From JACZSB01 sp965372015 (lineage in GTDB: Bacteria; Fidelibacterota; Marinisomatia; SCGC-AAA003-L08; TS1B11), in NCBI GenBank assembly GCA_965372015.1, contig CBDVAP010000019.1:1-30767 (forward strand): a DNA stretch of 30,767 bases, in the 5' to 3' direction. Under the pieces are notes generated by a model. That model did no database searches. It was given only the letters and a program-made list of their open reading frames with translations, and was not told where the DNA came from. A program made the position numbers and the translations under genes. Shown here piece after piece: positions 1-6,548 of this stretch (positions are counted from its first letter, which is position 1; each line of letters opens with the position of its first letter).

Positions 1-71
1 CGGTGGAGGGACTCGAACCCCCGACACGCGGATTATGATTCCGCTGCTCTAACCAGCTGAGCTACACCGCC
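1..71 (-). tRNA. tRNA-Met (anticodon CAT), 3' end cut by window edge
   Basis: Read on the minus strand, the cloverleaf is visible: acceptor GGCGGTG (65-71), TA at positions 8-9, D-stem GCTC, anticodon stem GCGGA/TCCGC around loop ATCATAA (anticodon CAT), and a T arm GGGGG-TTCGAGT-CCCTC. The matching acceptor strand CACCG reaches base 1, so the last two acceptor bases, the discriminator and any encoded CCA lie outside the window. A paired first base and overall similarity to bacterial elongator tRNA-Met favour elongator over initiator. A CAT tRNA could also be tRNA-Ile2, whose C34 is modified to lysidine; the sequence seen cannot fully exclude this. No promoter is evident close by. Confidence 0.93.
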
Positions 72-147
72 GCCGTAAATTTACTTTACTGGGATCGGGC
101 CGGGCAATGGGATGATCCCGGTCCGGCGGATGTGACCCGGCAGCGGT

Positions 148-513
148 TTAAAGGATGTATCGCATGCGTGTGCCGTGGTTGAGTGACATGACGATTTCAT
201 CGGGGGTCAGTTCCTTCGGGAAAAAGACACCGGAGATATTCGCGCCTCGAATACTGGCCCCTTCCAGCCGGCAATAATTCAGATTCAGGCCGGCCAGGTT
301 GGCCTGCCGAAAATAACTGTTCTCGAAGTTGATCCCCTTAGCATCCAGCCCCCTCAAATCCAGTCCCCGGAAGTCTAATCCTGTTAAATCGTAGTCGCCC
401 TCCTTCGGCCGGCGGGTATTGAACTCGTCGATTCGCTCCTCCCGTAGAAGATTATATAGTTCGTCGTCGATAATCTTCGGGGTTTCAGGGGTTATGATCA
501 TCCCTCTTCGCAT
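148..513 (-). CDS. small pentapeptide-repeat protein
   Basis: A 121-residue protein without signal peptide or membrane segment, so probably cytoplasmic. Residues about 40-95 form a run of pentapeptide repeats (LDFRG, LDLRG, LDAKG, INFEN, ANLAG, LNLNY, ASIRG, ANISG), which in this family fold as a right-handed quadrilateral beta-helix. About 40 charged N-terminal residues precede them, and a non-repeat tail (FPKELTPDEIVMSL, then GTRMRY) follows. The repeat block is too short for a gyrase-inhibitor Qnr-type protein, so no function is assigned. The ATG at 513 has an AAAGGA site 7 bases upstream. A good sigma70-like promoter (552-581) suggests transcription separate from pepA, towards the tRNA. 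Confidence 0.85.
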   Translation of the reverse strand: MRRGMIITPETPKIIDDELYNLLREERIDEFNTRRPKEGDYDLTGLDFRGLDLRGLDAKGINFENSYFRQANLAGLNLNYCRLEGASIRGANISGVFFPKELTPDEIVMSLNHGTRMRYIL

Positions 514-551
514 GTTCGTTCCTTTCCCGGCTTTTTATACATTGCCGGTAC

Positions 552-581
552 AATATACTTCTCCTTGATAAGGGCTGTTAA
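552..581 (-). promoter_or_regulatory. sigma70-like promoter of the pentapeptide-repeat gene
   Basis: On the minus strand, TTAACA (576-581, 5 of 6 matches to the -35 consensus) is followed after 18 bases by TATATT (552-557, 5 of 6 matches to the -10 consensus). A start near base 545 would give a 5' leader of about 30 bases containing the AAAGGA ribosome site. Recognised by eye only. Confidence 0.55.
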
Positions 582-684
582 AATAGTGCGCCGCCCGGCC
601 GGGTGCAACCTGAATTATGGCGCTGCCGGTGGTTGTTCCCGGTGCCGGATCTGTTCATGAGGTGCGGGTTGAACTGCCTGCCAC

Positions 685-2166
685 CTATGAGCAGCGATCA
701 AGAATGAGTTGCATGACCATCCGTACCCCCACTCCTGATCCTCCACCCGGTGTGTACGGCTGGTCCTTATCCTGCCAGGCGCTGCCGGCGATATCCAGAT
801 GCACCCAGGGGGTTTTTCCCACAAATTCCTTGAGAAATACGCCCCCGGCGATACTGCCGGCCAGACGGGCCTGGCCCAGGTTCTTCACGTCCGCCACTTT
901 GGATTTGATGTCCTCGGAATACTCCTCCCACATGGGTAGTTCCCAAACCCGTTCGCCGGTGGCCTCCGACGCCCGTTGCACCTCAGCCAGCAAGTCGTCG
1001 TTGTTGCCCATGATGCCGCTGGCCCGGTGCCCCAGGGCAATGAGCACGGCGCCGGTGAGAGTGGCGAAATCGAGGATGGCGGCCGGTTTGTGCTGGTCAA
1101 CAACATAGGCCAGGGCGTCGGCCAGGATCAGGCGGCCTTCGGCATCGGTGTTGAGGATCTCGATGGTTTTGCCGTTATAGGCCCTGACGATATCGCCTGG
1201 ACGCTGGGCCGATCCGCCGGACATGTTCTCGGTGCTGGGAATAGCCGCCACCACATTGATAGCCGGTTGCAGCTCGGCCAGCGCCCGCATGATCCCCAGC
1301 ACCGTGGCCGCCCCGGACATATCGAATTTCATCTCGTCCATCTTGGCCGCCGGCTTGATGGAGATGCCGCCCGAGTCGAAGGTCAGACCCTTGCCCACCA
1401 GCGCCACCGGGGCAGCGCCTTTCGGTCCGCCCTTATACTCCATAATAATGAACTTGGGGGGCTGATTGGACCCCAGGGCCACCCCAGCCAGGGCGCCCAG
1501 GCCCAATTTGGTGAACTTTTCGCGGTCAAATACTACGCAGCTCATCCGCGGCGACCGGGCAATCTCCTCGGCTTCCCCGGCTAGACGGGTAGGGGTGATA
1601 ATGTTGGCCGGATGGTTCTGCAAGTCCCGGGCATAGCAGGCCGCGCTAGCTGTAATGTTTCCTCGCAGCAGGCTGTCGCTTTCGGCCGGGCCGTACAGCA
1701 TCAGCGATTCCAAGGCCTTATCATCCTTTTCCGGCTTTTTATAGTCCTGGAAGCGATACGAGCCCAGGATCAGCCCCTCCACCATGGCCTGGGTAAGCTC
1801 CTCCGCAGGCAGGTCAGCCTCGAAACCTAGCAGACCGCAACCGGCCTGATTATGTTTGATAGCTAATCCCACCGCGCTCCCGGCCGCCTGCCGGGCCACT
1901 TCGGTGGTGAATTTGCCGCTTTCACCGAGACCGACCAGGGCCACCCGCGCCAGGGGACTGTCATTGAACAGCACCAGGGAATCGCCCTTTTTCCCCTTAA
2001 AATCACCACGCTCGATCACCTTGCCCAACAGGCCGCCCAGAGCGCTGTCCACTGCTCGCTGCCCGGCCTGCAGCCCCTTATCCTGAAAGACTCCCAGCGC
2101 CAGGAAATCCAGCGGGCGGGTGAAGTCAAGTTTGGAGATCTGTTCTACTTCAGCCACAAATGACAT
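685..2166 (-). CDS. pepA: leucyl aminopeptidase, M17 family
   Basis: A 493-residue cytosolic dinuclear-metal aminopeptidase that releases N-terminal residues from peptides, close to the usual family length of about 480-500. The C-terminal catalytic domain shows the M17 signature NTDAEGRL at residues 339-346, supplying metal ligands D341 and E343 and the bicarbonate-binding R345. Further upstream is the K...D metal-site block GKGLTFDSGGISIKP. The N-terminal domain (about 1-160) is the more variable regulatory part. The ATG at 2166 follows an AAGGAGG site by 6 bases, so the start is firm. The gene lies downstream of fadI, fadJ and a small unknown gene on the same strand and may be co-transcribed. 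In E. coli PepA also binds DNA at cer/carAB; nothing here tests that role. Confidence 0.96.
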   Translation of the reverse strand: MSFVAEVEQISKLDFTRPLDFLALGVFQDKGLQAGQRAVDSALGGLLGKVIERGDFKGKKGDSLVLFNDSPLARVALVGLGESGKFTTEVARQAAGSAVGLAIKHNQAGCGLLGFEADLPAEELTQAMVEGLILGSYRFQDYKKPEKDDKALESLMLYGPAESDSLLRGNITASAACYARDLQNHPANIITPTRLAGEAEEIARSPRMSCVVFDREKFTKLGLGALAGVALGSNQPPKFIIMEYKGGPKGAAPVALVGKGLTFDSGGISIKPAAKMDEMKFDMSGAATVLGIMRALAELQPAINVVAAIPSTENMSGGSAQRPGDIVRAYNGKTIEILNTDAEGRLILADALAYVVDQHKPAAILDFATLTGAVLIALGHRASGIMGNNDDLLAEVQRASEATGERVWELPMWEEYSEDIKSKVADVKNLGQARLAGSIAGGVFLKEFVGKTPWVHLDIAGSAWQDKDQPYTPGGGSGVGVRMVMQLILDRCS

Positions 2167-2226
2167 CTGTGTCCTCCTTGATTTCTCAAAACAATCCTCG
2201 TTCCATCGGGCAGTCCAACTCCGCGG

Positions 2227-2538
2227 CTATCCCTCCGTCGCCCCCGACAGGATCAGCCTCCCGGCGGCGTTGAACAACCTATAAGTAATGCCGGTCCGCT
2301 CACCCTTTTCTTCCGTATAGGCCTGACCGTATACTCGTCCGGTGAGCGCATTTAATCCGGCCGTTGGTTCAATCGCAAGGTGGTGGTTCCGGCTATTGCC
2401 GGCGGCCCGCAGCAGCGCCCTGATAAAGTCCGTCAGTTTTTGATCGGCCCGCTCCCGGGCGCTACCCAGGTCGATCTCTCCCTCGGCGGCTCCGGGACTG
2501 GGCCGGGTAATGAATATCGCATTGGGCTGCTGTGGCAT
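2227..2538 (-). CDS. hypothetical protein, 103 aa
   Basis: Not recognised. It fills most of the 489-base gap between fadJ and pepA on the shared coding strand. Evidence for coding is compositional: codons are rich in G at position 1 (GCC, GAG, GGA, GAT, CGG), as in neighbouring genes, and the protein has a plausible amphipathic helical stretch (about residues 26-46, SARERADQKLTDFIRALL) followed by a beta-rich C-terminus. There is no signal peptide or membrane segment. The ATG at 2538 has no clear Shine-Dalgarno site, and an in-frame TAG lies only six codons upstream, so either the start is weak or translation is coupled. The region upstream (2539-2655) is more AT-rich but shows no convincing promoter. 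Confidence 0.58.
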   Translation of the reverse strand: MPQQPNAIFITRPSPGAAEGEIDLGSARERADQKLTDFIRALLRAAGNSRNHHLAIEPTAGLNALTGRVYGQAYTEEKGERTGITYRLFNAAGRLILSGATEG

Positions 2539-2655
2539 CAGGCTGGTTTCGGACTAAATTTAATTGTCGGCAAATTTAGAACTATGCAAGGGTTACCGGA
2601 GTAATTTCTTTCGCACCGTGGCCCAGCCGGTATTCAATTGCAAGATAAAACTGGT

Positions 2656-4764
2656 TCAAGTTACTTTAGGTATGTATCTCCGGTTAGCGTCCGCCATTTT
2701 CACCAGCCCTGGCGCCGGTGTAAACCGCGGTCCATGCTTTTTAGCCAGTTGCTGCAACCGCTCCACCATCGCCGGCAGGCCTACCTGGTCCATGGCCCAG
2801 AACGGCCCCCCCCTGAAGGGCGGATAGCCGAAACCGTATATGGCGCCGATGTCGCCTTCAGCCGGGCTCCCGATCAATCCCTCATCCAGGGCATAGGCGG
2901 CTTCGTTAAGCAGCGCTCCGATCAGCCGCTGCATCGTCTCCTGGAAGGAGATATCCCGGCGCCGGGCATTGGACAGCAGCCCATAAATGGACTTATCCAC
3001 CCCCCGCCGTTGGCCGTCTTCATAGCGGTACAGGCCCCGGCCGTTCTTGCGCCCCAACCGTCCGTCATCAACGAATCTCCGGTTATGGTCGGTCATCTCC
3101 AGGCGCTGGCCGATGAAGGGCGCCATCACCCCGGCCACCATGCCGGCCACATCCAGCCCCACTTCGTCCAGTAGGGTGCAAGGCCCCACCGGCATACCCA
3201 TGCGGCGGGCGTGGCGGTCCAGCAGGTCCACCGGGATACCGTCCTCCAGCAGCTTGAAGGTCTCGTTCAAGTAGGGGGTCAGCAGGCGGTTGATGTAGAA
3301 TCCGGGTGAATCCTTGACCACAATCACCGTCTTCCCCAGCCGCCGCCCCAGCTTTACGGTTGTGGCCAGGGTCTGCGCGTTGGTGGCCTGTGAGGTGATC
3401 ACCTCCACCAGGGGCATTTTCTCCACCGGCGAGAAAAAGTGCATCCCGATGATGCGCTCAGGGTGCTTGGCGCCGGCCGCTACCTGGGCAATGGGCAGCG
3501 ATGAAGTGTTGGTGGCGATCACCGTCTCGGGCGCAACCACCGCCTCCAGCTCGGCGATCAGGCGGCGTTTCAGTTCCAGGTCTTCGAACGCCGCCTCGAT
3601 CACCACTTCGACGCGGCCGAAGCCTGAATAATCGCTAGTGGGACTGTAATGGGTCAGGGTCAGGCCGGCCTCGCGCCCAGTCAGAATTCGCTTTTTTACC
3701 CGGCCATGAAAGTACTTTTGAACATGCGCCCGGGCCCGCCCCAGGGCCTGAAAATCGATATCCTTGTGGCGCACGGTCAGCCCCTTGTCTAAGGCCACGG
3801 TGGCGATACCGACTCCCATTAGGCCGGCCCCCAGCACCCCCAGGCGGCTGACCGCCACAGGTTCGGCTGGTAATTTCCGCTCTCCCGAACCGGCGAAAAA
3901 GACGTGCGTTAAGGCTTTATGCTCCGCCGTGGCCGTGAGCCGGCCGAAGCCTTCCGCTTCCAGCTGCAGTGCCGCCGGCAGCTTGCGGCCCAGGCTGCGC
4001 CGCACCACCTTCAGGATTTCCAGCGGCGCCGGGTAATGACCACCACTCTGCTTGAGTACCTGCTTGCGGGCCACCCGGTAGACCACCGGTTTCAGGGGAC
4101 CATCCAGCAAGCGGGCCATCAGCGGCTTACGGCGTTTAACGATTATCGCCCGTCCCGCGGCCAGTTGCAGAATCCGCTCTTTAGCGGCCCCCAGTAGCGC
4201 CGGGGCGCTGACGATCTCGTCCGCCAGACCGATCTTGCGGGCCTTGTAGGGGTAGACGTTTTTGCCGGTGAGCATCATATCCAGGGCCGCCTGCAATCCC
4301 ACCAGGCGCGGGAGTAGCGTGCAACCGCTGGCGCCCGGCAGCAGGCCCAACTTGACCTCCGGGAAACCCAGCGCGGTTTTGGGATGGTCGCTAATCAACC
4401 GACTGGTGCAGTTCAGGGCCAGCTCCAGCCCCCCGCCCAGGCAGGTACCGTTGATGGCAGCTACTGTGGGAAAGGGTAAGGCCGCGATCAGGCCGAAAAC
4501 GCGCTGGCCCTCGCGGCTGGTCCGGACGCCGTCGTCGGCGGTTTTGAATCCCAGGAAGTGCTTGATGTCAACGCCGACGATAAAATTGTCCGCTTTGCCG
4601 CTGATGATCACCAATCCCACCGGCCGGTTATCATGTGCGGCCAACCGGTCAAGCAGGTTATCCAGCTCTGCAATATAAGCGAATGACAGCACGTTCAGCG
4701 GCTTCTCCGGGTGGTCAATCGTCAGCACCCCGATGTTCCCGTCATCCACTTTGTAGCTGATCAT
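2656..4764 (-). CDS. fadJ: FadJ-type enoyl-CoA hydratase / 3-hydroxyacyl-CoA dehydrogenase
   Basis: A 702-residue fused beta-oxidation enzyme, the usual length of FadB/FadJ alpha subunits. Residues 1-190 form the crotonase domain, with an oxyanion-hole segment (GTCLGGGLELAL) and both hydratase glutamates, E114 and E136 (FPEVKLG). Residues about 307-490 form the NAD-binding dehydrogenase domain, with GAGLMG at 312-317 and the catalytic-histidine motif HFFSPVEKMP (H442, with E454 following). The C-terminal 200 residues match the paired 3HCDH C-terminal domains. It starts 31 bases after the thiolase stop, with AGGGG upstream, so the two genes form the alpha/beta pair that hydrates, oxidises and thiolytically cleaves acyl-CoA. 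FadJ rather than FadB is favoured by the FadI-like partner and gene order, but the distinction is tentative. Confidence 0.93.
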   Translation of the reverse strand: MISYKVDDGNIGVLTIDHPEKPLNVLSFAYIAELDNLLDRLAAHDNRPVGLVIISGKADNFIVGVDIKHFLGFKTADDGVRTSREGQRVFGLIAALPFPTVAAINGTCLGGGLELALNCTSRLISDHPKTALGFPEVKLGLLPGASGCTLLPRLVGLQAALDMMLTGKNVYPYKARKIGLADEIVSAPALLGAAKERILQLAAGRAIIVKRRKPLMARLLDGPLKPVVYRVARKQVLKQSGGHYPAPLEILKVVRRSLGRKLPAALQLEAEGFGRLTATAEHKALTHVFFAGSGERKLPAEPVAVSRLGVLGAGLMGVGIATVALDKGLTVRHKDIDFQALGRARAHVQKYFHGRVKKRILTGREAGLTLTHYSPTSDYSGFGRVEVVIEAAFEDLELKRRLIAELEAVVAPETVIATNTSSLPIAQVAAGAKHPERIIGMHFFSPVEKMPLVEVITSQATNAQTLATTVKLGRRLGKTVIVVKDSPGFYINRLLTPYLNETFKLLEDGIPVDLLDRHARRMGMPVGPCTLLDEVGLDVAGMVAGVMAPFIGQRLEMTDHNRRFVDDGRLGRKNGRGLYRYEDGQRRGVDKSIYGLLSNARRRDISFQETMQRLIGALLNEAAYALDEGLIGSPAEGDIGAIYGFGYPPFRGGPFWAMDQVGLPAMVERLQQLAKKHGPRFTPAPGLVKMADANRRYIPKVT

Positions 4765-4795
4765 TTGCGCCCCTATATAAGATAGATGGTATAAC

Positions 4796-6097
4796 TCACG
4801 CCCGTTCCAGCACCAGCGAGACCCCCATGGCGTTGGCGGTGCAGATGGTCAGCATCCCCAGCTGCTGGTCGCGCCGCCGCAGCTCCTGCAGCAGGTTGAT
4901 CACCATCCGGCCGCCGGTGGCGCCGAACGGGTGGCCGTAGGCCAGTGAGCCCCCGTTAACGTTCAGTTTGTCCCGGTCCACCCGGCCCACCACGGCGCTG
5001 CGCCCCAGCTCCTCCCGGGCGAACTGCGCCGATTCCAGTTTCTGCAGCACCGAAAGCACCTGGGCGGCAAAGGCTTCGTGGATCTCAATTAAGTCCAGGT
5101 CACCGAGCTGCAACCCCGCCCGGTCCAGTGCCAACGGTGTGGAGTAGGCCGGTCCCAACAGCAGTTGCGGCTGGGGCGGGATGGCCACGTAGGCATAGGC
5201 CCTGATATAGCCCCAGGGTAGGTAGCCCAGCTCCTTGGCCCGTTCCTCGCTCATCACCAGCACTACACTGGCCCCATCGGTCAGGGCTGAGGAGTTGCCG
5301 GCGGTCAGGGTGCCGTGCCGGCGGTCGAACACCGGACGCAACTGGCCCAACTGCTCTAGTGAAGCCTCCTCGCGGATAAGGTTATCTTGCTCGAAATAGT
5401 GCTCATGCTTAGGGGGCAATGAAACAGCCATCAGGTCTCCATTGACCCGGCCATCGGCCCGGGCTGTGGCCGCCCTTTGATGGGACATCAAGGCATATTC
5501 GTCCTGCTCCCCCCGGCTGATGCCGTTGATCTGGGCCATCAGTTCGCCGTGTTGCCCCATGGACAGCCCGGTGCTGGGTTCCTCGATGGCCGGCGGCCGT
5601 GGCAGGAAGTCCCCCAGGCGCACCCGGCGCAGGGCACTCAGGCGTTGGCCCAGGCTGCGGGCCTTCTGCACCGCCTGCAAGGCCAGTACCAGCCGCTGGC
5701 GGTAGGTCACCGCCGTATTGGACATGGACTCCGAACCGCCGGCGATCACTACCTGGGCCTGTCCGGCCATGATCCGTTCGGCGGCATCGGTGACGGCCCG
5801 GATCCCGCTGGCGCACTGCTGCCCTAGCGTATGGCCCACCACGTGTGTCAGGCCCAGGGCGATGGGAACCTCACGGCCGATATTCAGGTTGGACATGGTG
5901 GGCAGCACCGACCCCCAAATCATCTCGTCGACGGCCCCAGTGGGCAGTTCCAGGCGCTGGATCAACTCCTGGGTCACCAGCTTGGCTAAGTCGGAGGCGT
6001 CCAGGTGGATCAGGCTTGTGAAGGCCTTGGCAAAAGGTGTACGGACTCCGCCCACGATGGCGATCCGGCCGGAGGACTTGCTTGGACTGACTGCCAT
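4796..6097 (-). CDS. fadI: acetyl-CoA acyltransferase (FadI-type thiolase)
   Basis: A 433-residue thiolase, the beta subunit partner of the downstream fadJ, cleaving 3-ketoacyl-CoA to acetyl-CoA and a shortened acyl-CoA. The nucleophile is C95 in LGQQCASGIR; the second half carries EIHEAFAAQ, then GHPFGATGG (H389) and the acid/base cysteine C419 in TICTANAMG. That last block differs from the CGGGxG form of many thiolases and is closer to the trifunctional-enzyme/FadI branch. The start is placed at the ATG at 6097 (MAVSPSKSSGRIAIVGG), which has GAAAGG about 8 bases upstream and begins just before the conserved VGGVRTPFAKA. A longer frame from 6184 would translate a simple-sequence repeat into a low-complexity leader and is rejected. 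Confidence 0.94.
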   Translation of the reverse strand: MAVSPSKSSGRIAIVGGVRTPFAKAFTSLIHLDASDLAKLVTQELIQRLELPTGAVDEMIWGSVLPTMSNLNIGREVPIALGLTHVVGHTLGQQCASGIRAVTDAAERIMAGQAQVVIAGGSESMSNTAVTYRQRLVLALQAVQKARSLGQRLSALRRVRLGDFLPRPPAIEEPSTGLSMGQHGELMAQINGISRGEQDEYALMSHQRAATARADGRVNGDLMAVSLPPKHEHYFEQDNLIREEASLEQLGQLRPVFDRRHGTLTAGNSSALTDGASVVLVMSEERAKELGYLPWGYIRAYAYVAIPPQPQLLLGPAYSTPLALDRAGLQLGDLDLIEIHEAFAAQVLSVLQKLESAQFAREELGRSAVVGRVDRDKLNVNGGSLAYGHPFGATGGRMVINLLQELRRRDQQLGMLTICTANAMGVSLVLERA

Positions 6098-6118
6098 GAT
6101 CGGTTGCCTTTCTTCTAC

Positions 6119-6184
6119 GCTGCTACTGCCACTGCCAACTGCCAACTGCCTACCGCTCCTGCCGACTGCCACTGCCACTGCCAC
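6119..6184. repeat. degenerate 6-7 bp tandem repeat (ACTGCC / AACTGCC)
   Basis: About eight consecutive units read TACTGCC, ACTGCC, AACTGCC, AACTGCC, an imperfect 13-base unit, GACTGCC, ACTGCC, ACTGCC. On the minus strand this is a (GGCAGTT/GGCAGT)n array immediately upstream of the thiolase ribosome site. It falls in the transcribed leader or promoter region of fadI. Translated in the thiolase frame it gives the A/V/G/S-rich leader rejected above. Confidence 0.85.
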
Positions 6185-6235
6185 TAGCTAAAATTACCGC
6201 CCGCCGCCGACGCAGGGGTGCTGTTTCGGATCAGG

Positions 6236-6299
6236 TCAGGCCCAAAAGGTTGACCGGTTCTCAGGCTATTCCCGTACACAGTAATAGGGTTTGGCCTGA
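6236..6299. repeat. long imperfect inverted repeat, possible operator or RNA fold
   Basis: TCAGGCC (6236-6242) pairs with GGCCTGA (6293-6299). After one bulged base, AAA (6244-6246) pairs with TTT (6290-6292), giving 10 pairs. Inside lies a second pair CTATT / AATAG and the palindrome ACCGGT. It could be a regulator site for the divergent genes, a transcript fold or a repetitive element. No known riboswitch consensus was recognised. Confidence 0.4.
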
Positions 6300-6548
6300 T
6301 TGCCATGTGCGTGCATCCACCTTAACGTTATTCCATGACGGTGGCAGGGCAGCTCGGGCCTACGTAAAATAATGCTAAAAAAGGGCTAAAGAATTGCAAG
6401 GATCATCCGATATAGGAGGAAGTTAAAAGGCCTCGCACCGAGGACATGCAAGTGTTTGCCGTTAAGGCAGGTTACCGGAAGAGGCAAATTTGAAAAAATG
6501 AACAAAGTTCATCCTACAGAGAACGCGAAACCCAAAGAGGAACCAACC

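Larger units (their letters stand above)
6098..6548. other. 451-bp divergent intergenic region
   Basis: This lies between the thiolase (minus) and the large T9SS protein (plus). From left to right it holds the thiolase ribosome site, a degenerate tandem repeat (6119-6184), a long imperfect inverted repeat (6236-6299), an AT-rich stretch (about 6362-6415), an AGGAGGA motif (6414-6420) with no start codon at normal spacing, a small hairpin CCTCG-CAC-CGAGG, and a possible 15-codon leader ORF (6446-6493). No consensus-grade promoter could be assigned for either direction. The T9SS-protein start at 6549 is preceded by AGAGGA. Confidence 0.6.

Noticed and set aside
75..84. 10-bp palindrome GTAAATTTAC upstream of the tRNA
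   Set aside because: It is too close to the tRNA 5' end for a normal promoter and too short to be meaningful without conservation.
85..118. Possible terminator between the pentapeptide gene and the tRNA (GGGATC / GATCCC)
   Set aside because: Competing short stems with a long loop and no T-run on the minus strand; read-through into the tRNA is equally possible.
6098..6184. Thiolase N-terminal extension of 29 residues from an ATG at 6184
   Set aside because: It translates the ACTGCC tandem repeat into a low-complexity A/V/G/S peptide. The ATG at 6097 has a ribosome site and sits at the conserved family N-terminus.
6405..6500. Cyclic-di-GMP riboswitch in the T9SS gene leader
   Set aside because: Some fragments (GTTACCGG, a small stem) looked suggestive, but the conserved GEMM core segments are absent.
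6456..6548. 31-residue extension of the first T9SS protein
   Set aside because: It would place a charged, proline- and lysine-rich stretch before a normal signal peptide. The ATG at 6549 has the better ribosome site.
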